Below, piece by piece: positions 60,134 through 64,000 of a stretch of DNA of 64,000 nt. Each line of letters begins with the position of its first letter. The first letter of the stretch is position 1. Position numbers and translations under genes: made by a program. Source of the DNA: Aggregatibacter kilianii (GTDB lineage: Bacteria; Pseudomonadota; Gammaproteobacteria; Enterobacterales; Pasteurellaceae); contig NZ_NRCN01000001.1 of NCBI RefSeq assembly GCF_003130255.1, forward strand, positions 1,544,501 to 1,608,500. The letters run 5' to 3'. A model generated the notes under the pieces. The model saw nothing but the letters and a program-made list of their open reading frames with translations, ran no database searches and was not told the origin of the DNA.

Positions 60134-62290
60134 ATGAAACAACTTTTTGCCACCACAGCCCGTGGGTTTGAAGAGCTTTTGAAATCCGAATTGACCGAGT
60201 TAGGCGCACAGGATGCTAAAGTCGCGCAAGGCGGCGTGCATTATTGGGCGGATGACGAAACCCTATATCGTACTTTGCTTTGGAGTCGTTTGAGTTCACG
60301 CATTTTATTGCCTATCGTGCAAGCGAAAGTCTTTAGCGATTTGGATTTATATTCCGCTGTGGTGGGCGTGAATTGGTTGGATTATTTTGATGAAAAAGTT
60401 CATTTTTTCGTGGATTTTAACGGTACGAACCAAGAAATTCGTCATACCCAATTTGGCGCGATGCGTGTAAAAGATGGGATTGTGGATTATTTTGAACGCC
60501 ATGGTCGCGCCCGTCCAAACGTGGATAAAGAACAACCGGATATTCGTATTCATGCGTATTTAAATCGTGATGATGTGGTGCTTTCTCTCGATTTAAGTGG
60601 TGGTGCGCTGCACATGCGCGGTTATCGCGAAGACACCGGCAAAGCGCCGTTGCGTGAAACCTTGGCAGCTGCGATTGTGCTGCGTTCCGGTTGGCAAAAA
60701 GGCATACCGTTGGTGGACCCGATGTGCGGTTCGGGTACGCTATTGATTGAAGCCGCACAAATGGAAGCGCAAATCGCACCGCAATTATATCGTCTGCATT
60801 GGGGCTTTGATTTTTGGCAGGGGCATAATCAGGCAGCGTGGGAAAAGGTGAAAGAAGAGGCTTTAGCCTTGGCGGAAGCCGAAAAACAACGTGAAAATCC
60901 ACCGCACTTTTATGGCTTCGATTTGGATCATCTCGTGTTGCAAAAAGCCAAACAAAACGCCAAAAATGCGGGCGTGGCGCATTTGATGCAATGGCAACAG
61001 GGCGATGTGGCGGCGATAAAAAATCCAAGTCCGAACGTAGCAGGCACGGTGATTTGTAACCCGCCGTATGGCGAACGTTTAGGCACAACGCCGGCGCTGA
61101 TTGCCTTGTATTCTGTGTTTGGGCAACGCTTGAAACAACAATTTGCCGGCTGGAACGTCTCTATTTTCAGTGGTGAACCAAGTCTATTGGATTGCTTGCG
61201 TTTACGTTCTCACCGTCAATTTAAAGCGAAAAACGGCCCGTTAGATTGCGTACAGAAAAATTATCAAATTGCCGAGCGCGCAGAGCAAAGTGCGGTAGAA
61301 AACACCGTAGAATTTGACCGCACTTCTCCGGTTTCTTCTGAAGTAGCGGTGGATTTCGCTAATCGCCTGCAAAAAAATATCAAGAAAATTGAGAAATGGG
61401 CGAAGCAGCAGGGGCTAGACGCTTATCGCTTATATGATGCGGATTTGCCAGAATACAATTTGGCGGTGGATCGTTATGCCGATCACATTGTGGTGCAGGA
61501 ATATGCCGCGCCGAAAAATATTGATGAAAATAAAGCGCGCCAACGCTTGTTGGATGCGGTGAATGCCACGTTGAACGTTACCGGCATTGAAACCAATAAA
61601 TTGATTTTAAAAGTGCGCCAAAAACAAAAAGGCACTAATCAATATGAAAAATTGGCGAACAAAGGCGAGTATTTTTATGTAAACGAATACGGCGTGAAGT
61701 TGTGGGTGAACTTAACAGATTATTTGGATACCGGCTTGTTTTTGGATCATCGCCTAACCCGTAAAATGCTCGGTGAAATGGCGCAAGGCAAAGATTTCCT
61801 CAATTTGTTTGCTTACACCGGTTCGGCAACGGTACATGCAGCGTTGGGTAAGGCAAAATCTACCACAACCGTCGATATGTCAAATACCTATCTCAACTGG
61901 GCGGAACAGAATTTGTTGTTGAACGACATTGAAGGTAAACAACATAAACTGATTCAAGCGGATTGCCTGCAATGGCTAGAAAAATGCGATCGTCAGTTTG
62001 ATTTGATTTTTGTTGATCCGCCGACATTCTCCAATTCAAAACGCATGGAAGACAGTTGGGACGTGCAACGGGATCACATTAAATTAATGACGAATTTAAA
62101 ACGTATTCTGCGCCCGAATGGCACCATTGTGTTCTCTAACAACAAACGCGGTTTCAAAATGGATTTTGCTAAGTTGGAAGAATTAGGCTTAAGTGCGGTG
62201 GAAATTTCTCACAAAACCTTACCGTTGGATTTTGAACGCAATAAGCAAATTCATAATTGTTGGCTGGTGCAAGCAGAGGCACACCGTTAA
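60134..62290 (+). CDS. rlmKL: RlmKL, bifunctional 23S rRNA methyltransferase
   Basis: A 718-residue fusion making m2G2445 (RlmL part) and m7G2069 (RlmK part) in 23S rRNA. The THUMP domain (about 40-155) is followed by the RlmL domain with [13 protein letters not shown] and NPPYGERLG, then the RlmK domain with [18 protein letters not shown] and [12 protein letters not shown]. Length is close to E. coli (702). Several USS copies lie inside. A weak ribosome signal precedes the ATG. Confidence 0.96.
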   Translation: MKQLFATTARGFEELLKSELTELGAQDAKVAQGGVHYWADDETLYRTLLWSRLSSRILLPIVQAKVFSDLDLYSAVVGVNWLDYFDEKVHFFVDFNGTNQEIRHTQFGAMRVKDGIVDYFERHGRARPNVDKEQPDIRIHAYLNRDDVVLSLDLSGGALHMRGYREDTGKAPLRETLAAAIVLRSGWQKGIPLVDPMCGSGTLLIEAAQMEAQIAPQLYRLHWGFDFWQGHNQAAWEKVKEEALALAEAEKQRENPPHFYGFDLDHLVLQKAKQNAKNAGVAHLMQWQQGDVAAIKNPSPNVAGTVICNPPYGERLGTTPALIALYSVFGQRLKQQFAGWNVSIFSGEPSLLDCLRLRSHRQFKAKNGPLDCVQKNYQIAERAEQSAVENTVEFDRTSPVSSEVAVDFANRLQKNIKKIEKWAKQQGLDAYRLYDADLPEYNLAVDRYADHIVVQEYAAPKNIDENKARQRLLDAVNATLNVTGIETNKLILKVRQKQKGTNQYEKLANKGEYFYVNEYGVKLWVNLTDYLDTGLFLDHRLTRKMLGEMAQGKDFLNLFAYTGSATVHAALGKAKSTTTVDMSNTYLNWAEQNLLLNDIEGKQHKLIQADCLQWLEKCDRQFDLIFVDPPTFSNSKRMEDSWDVQRDHIKLMTNLKRILRPNGTIVFSNNKRGFKMDFAKLEELGLSAVEISHKTLPLDFERNKQIHNCWLVQAEAHR

Positions 62291-62309
62291 TTATTCAAGA
62301 GATAAAAAA

Positions 62310-62334
62310 AGCCCTTCAAGGGGGGGGAAGGGCT
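62310..62334 (-). terminator. Terminator of trhP with a G8 tract in its loop
   Basis: AGCCCTTC (62310-62317) pairs with GAAGGGCT (62327-62334); on the minus strand a T7 run follows. A run of eight G (62320-62327) fills the loop. Confidence 0.85.
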
Positions 62335-62420
62335 AAGAGTATTTGGAGTCATATTTTTATTAGGGTATGGCGACATTATAGCCATCTTGATTTATATTTC
62401 AACAAATCTGTAACAAAAAA

Positions 62421-63809
62421 TTAACCTTTCTTTTCATGTGGATTACGGGTGTTGGCGTTAACCAAATTACGCATGAGTAACGCATAATCCAAATGAATAT
62501 CCAGTGGCACATCTAAAAAGACAAAGTGTCCGTCGCCCAAGGCCGCATCGACCTCGGCATTTTTACGGTTGAGCATTTTGTTGATTTTAAACACGATGTT
62601 GCCTTGCGGTGTCATCATTTCCACTTCATCGCCGAGCAAGAATTTGTTCTTAACTGCCACTTCCGCCATACCGAGTTCATTACGTTTACCGGTGAATTCG
62701 CCGACAAATTGTTGACGATCGGAAATAGAGTAGCCGTAGTCGTAATTTTGGTATTCATCGTGGGTGTGGCGACGTAGGAAACCTTCAGTATAACCACGGT
62801 GGGCAAGGGACTCTAAGGTGTCCATCAAGCTTTCATCAAATGGTTTACCGGCGGCCGCATCGTCAATGGCTTTGCGGTACACTTGGGCGGTACGGGCGCA
62901 GTAATAGAAGGATTTGGTACGACCTTCGATCTTTAAGGAATGTACGCCAAGTGCGGTGAGTTTTTCCACATGTTGCACCGCGCGTAAATCTTTTGAGTTC
63001 ATGAAGTAAGTGCCATGCTCGTCTTCAAAGGCGGTCATTTGCTCGTCAGGATTTTGCGCTTCGGTGTAAAGGAAAACTTTATCGGTCACTGCGCCTTCGC
63101 CCAAGGTTGGGGCGACGTTTTTCACTTCAATCTGTTGGCTTGGATCAACTTTCGGCACGATATTGCCTACGTCATCCACTTTGCCTTCTTCCATTTTGTA
63201 TTCCCAGCGGCAGGCGTTAGTGCAGGTGCCTTGGTTTGGATCGCGTTTATTGATGTAACCGGAAAGTAGGCAACGGCCGGAATAGGCCATGCAAAGTGCG
63301 CCATGTACGAAAATTTCCAGTTCAATATCCGGCACTTGTTGACGGATTTCGGCGATTTCATCAAGGGAAAGTTCGCGAGATAAAATCACGCGGGTCAATC
63401 CCATTTGTTTCCAGAATTTCACAGTTGCCCAGTTCACCGCATTGGCTTGTACGGAAAGGTGAATATCAATGTCAGGGAAGTGTTCACGTACCAGCATAAT
63501 CAAACCGGGATCGGACATGATCAGCGCATCCGGGCCCATGTCGATAACCGGTTGTAGATCTTTAATAAAGGTTTTGAGTTTGGAATTGTGCGGTGCAATG
63601 TTCACCACGACATAGAACTTTTTGCCGAGCGCATGGGCTTCATCAATGCCGATTTTTAAATTGGCGTGATTAAATTCATTATTGCGTACGCGTAAGCTGT
63701 AACGCGGTTGACCGGCATACACGGCGTCTGCGCCATAAGCAAAGGCATAACGCATATTTTTTAAGGAGCCGGCAGGGGAAAGTAATTCGGGTTTAAATAG
63801 GGTTGTCAT
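62421..63809 (-). CDS. trhP: TrhP (YegQ), U32-family tRNA hydroxylation protein
   Basis: A 462-residue U32 'peptidase'-family protein; TrhP works in prephenate-dependent 5-hydroxyuridine formation at tRNA wobble positions. The N-terminal ELLSPAGSLKNMRYAFAYGADAVY and EIFVHGALCMAYSGRCLLS are characteristic. Four cysteines in the stretch CMAYSGRC...GTCTNAC are the probable iron-sulphur ligands. Length is near E. coli YegQ. A USS lies in the coding sequence (near 62953). Confidence 0.93.
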   Translation of the reverse strand: MTTLFKPELLSPAGSLKNMRYAFAYGADAVYAGQPRYSLRVRNNEFNHANLKIGIDEAHALGKKFYVVVNIAPHNSKLKTFIKDLQPVIDMGPDALIMSDPGLIMLVREHFPDIDIHLSVQANAVNWATVKFWKQMGLTRVILSRELSLDEIAEIRQQVPDIELEIFVHGALCMAYSGRCLLSGYINKRDPNQGTCTNACRWEYKMEEGKVDDVGNIVPKVDPSQQIEVKNVAPTLGEGAVTDKVFLYTEAQNPDEQMTAFEDEHGTYFMNSKDLRAVQHVEKLTALGVHSLKIEGRTKSFYYCARTAQVYRKAIDDAAAGKPFDESLMDTLESLAHRGYTEGFLRRHTHDEYQNYDYGYSISDRQQFVGEFTGKRNELGMAEVAVKNKFLLGDEVEMMTPQGNIVFKINKMLNRKNAEVDAALGDGHFVFLDVPLDIHLDYALLMRNLVNANTRNPHEKKG

Positions 63810-63959
63810 AATGGTCTCTTGGTCTGATGTCAGGTCAGGAATTTGCGCAAGGCAAATGGAATAAAGACGGCTATTTTAGGCGGATTTTGCTTTTTGTAAA
63901 GCAAAAGTGCGGTCTGAAAAAATAACGTTTTTCGATTTTCATATACAAATATTTTAGAT

Positions 63960-63992
63960 GATAATGAATTTCATTTGGTGCAGGCGTATAAT
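63960..63992 (+). promoter_or_regulatory. Fur-like box next to a TATAAT element at the window edge
   Basis: GATAATGAATTTCATTTGG (63960-63978) matches 13 of 19 positions of the Fur consensus and contains the inverted repeat AATGAA-T-TTCATT. TATAAT follows at 63987-63992. It may control a plus-strand gene beyond position 64000, or trhP. The rest of 63810-63959 holds one USS and no gene. Confidence 0.35.
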
Positions 63993-64000
63993 GGCTTAGC

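Noticed and set aside
59946-60137. Open frame of 63 codons upstream of rlmKL
   Set aside because: It spans an opposed USS pair and overlaps the rlmKL start; composition looks non-coding.

Overview
The window looks like a chromosome segment of an Aggregatibacter species, near A. aphrophilus or A. actinomycetemcomitans. Three things point there: a complete-looking flp/rcp/tad pilus locus, an uninterrupted gammaproteobacterial division and cell-wall (dcw) cluster, and dozens of copies of the Haemophilus-type DNA uptake signal sequence (USS, AAGTGCGGT). Species is not settled by the sequence alone. I saw no tRNA or rRNA genes, insertion sequences, prophage or CRISPR array.

Layout. 1-7368 (minus): tight-adherence locus flp-1, flp-2, tadV, rcpC, rcpA, rcpB, tadZ, tadA, tadB and the start of tadC, transcribed out of the left edge. 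7369-8025: AT-rich gap with the flp-1 promoter and a four-copy ~35-bp tandem array. 8026-15371: phoH, ybeY, tmcA, a small protein gene and mfd. 15578-20984: gmhA, an unrecognised exported protein, and an arginine ABC transporter artPIQM followed by a second binding-protein gene; both art promoters carry the same pair of ArgR-like boxes. 21027-23139: a zinc-ribbon membrane protein and a CstA-family transporter with a perfect CRP core site upstream. 23419-41559: the full dcw cluster mraZ-rsmH-ftsL-ftsI-murE-murF-mraY-murD-ftsW-murG-murC-ddlB-ftsQ-ftsA-ftsZ-lpxC, with MraZ-type operator repeats before mraZ. 41730-48823: a secreted hypothetical, ushA-pheA, a DUF533 gene, htpG, yffB and a small membrane protein. 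49000-56071: a TonB-dependent copper receptor, dapE, an M15 peptidase and a very large DUF2339 membrane protein. 56392-58691: nudF-cpdA, then queC behind a preQ1-I riboswitch. 58780-63809: a surface lipoprotein gene broken by a 19-bp tandem duplication, rlmKL and trhP.

How the genes work together. The tad genes build one machine: Flp pilins, their peptidase TadV, an RcpA outer-membrane channel with RcpB/RcpC, and a TadZ/A/B/C inner-membrane motor. Hairpins between flp-1 and flp-2, and near tadV/rcpC, could set pilin far above assembly proteins. The dcw genes supply lipid II (murC-G, mraY, ddlB), septal synthesis (ftsI, ftsW, ftsL, ftsQ), the Z ring (ftsA, ftsZ) and lipid A commitment (lpxC).

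Most notable beyond routine annotation: the reversible-looking 19-bp duplication in the lipoprotein gene; the preQ1 riboswitch; the tandem array between flp-1 and phoH; the total absence of USS from the tad locus against roughly one per kb elsewhere; USS pairs acting as terminators, including one between divergent genes; and a copper receptor with both expected Cu-ligand motifs set into an otherwise conserved htpG-yffB-dapE neighbourhood. No wholly new multi-gene system was found.
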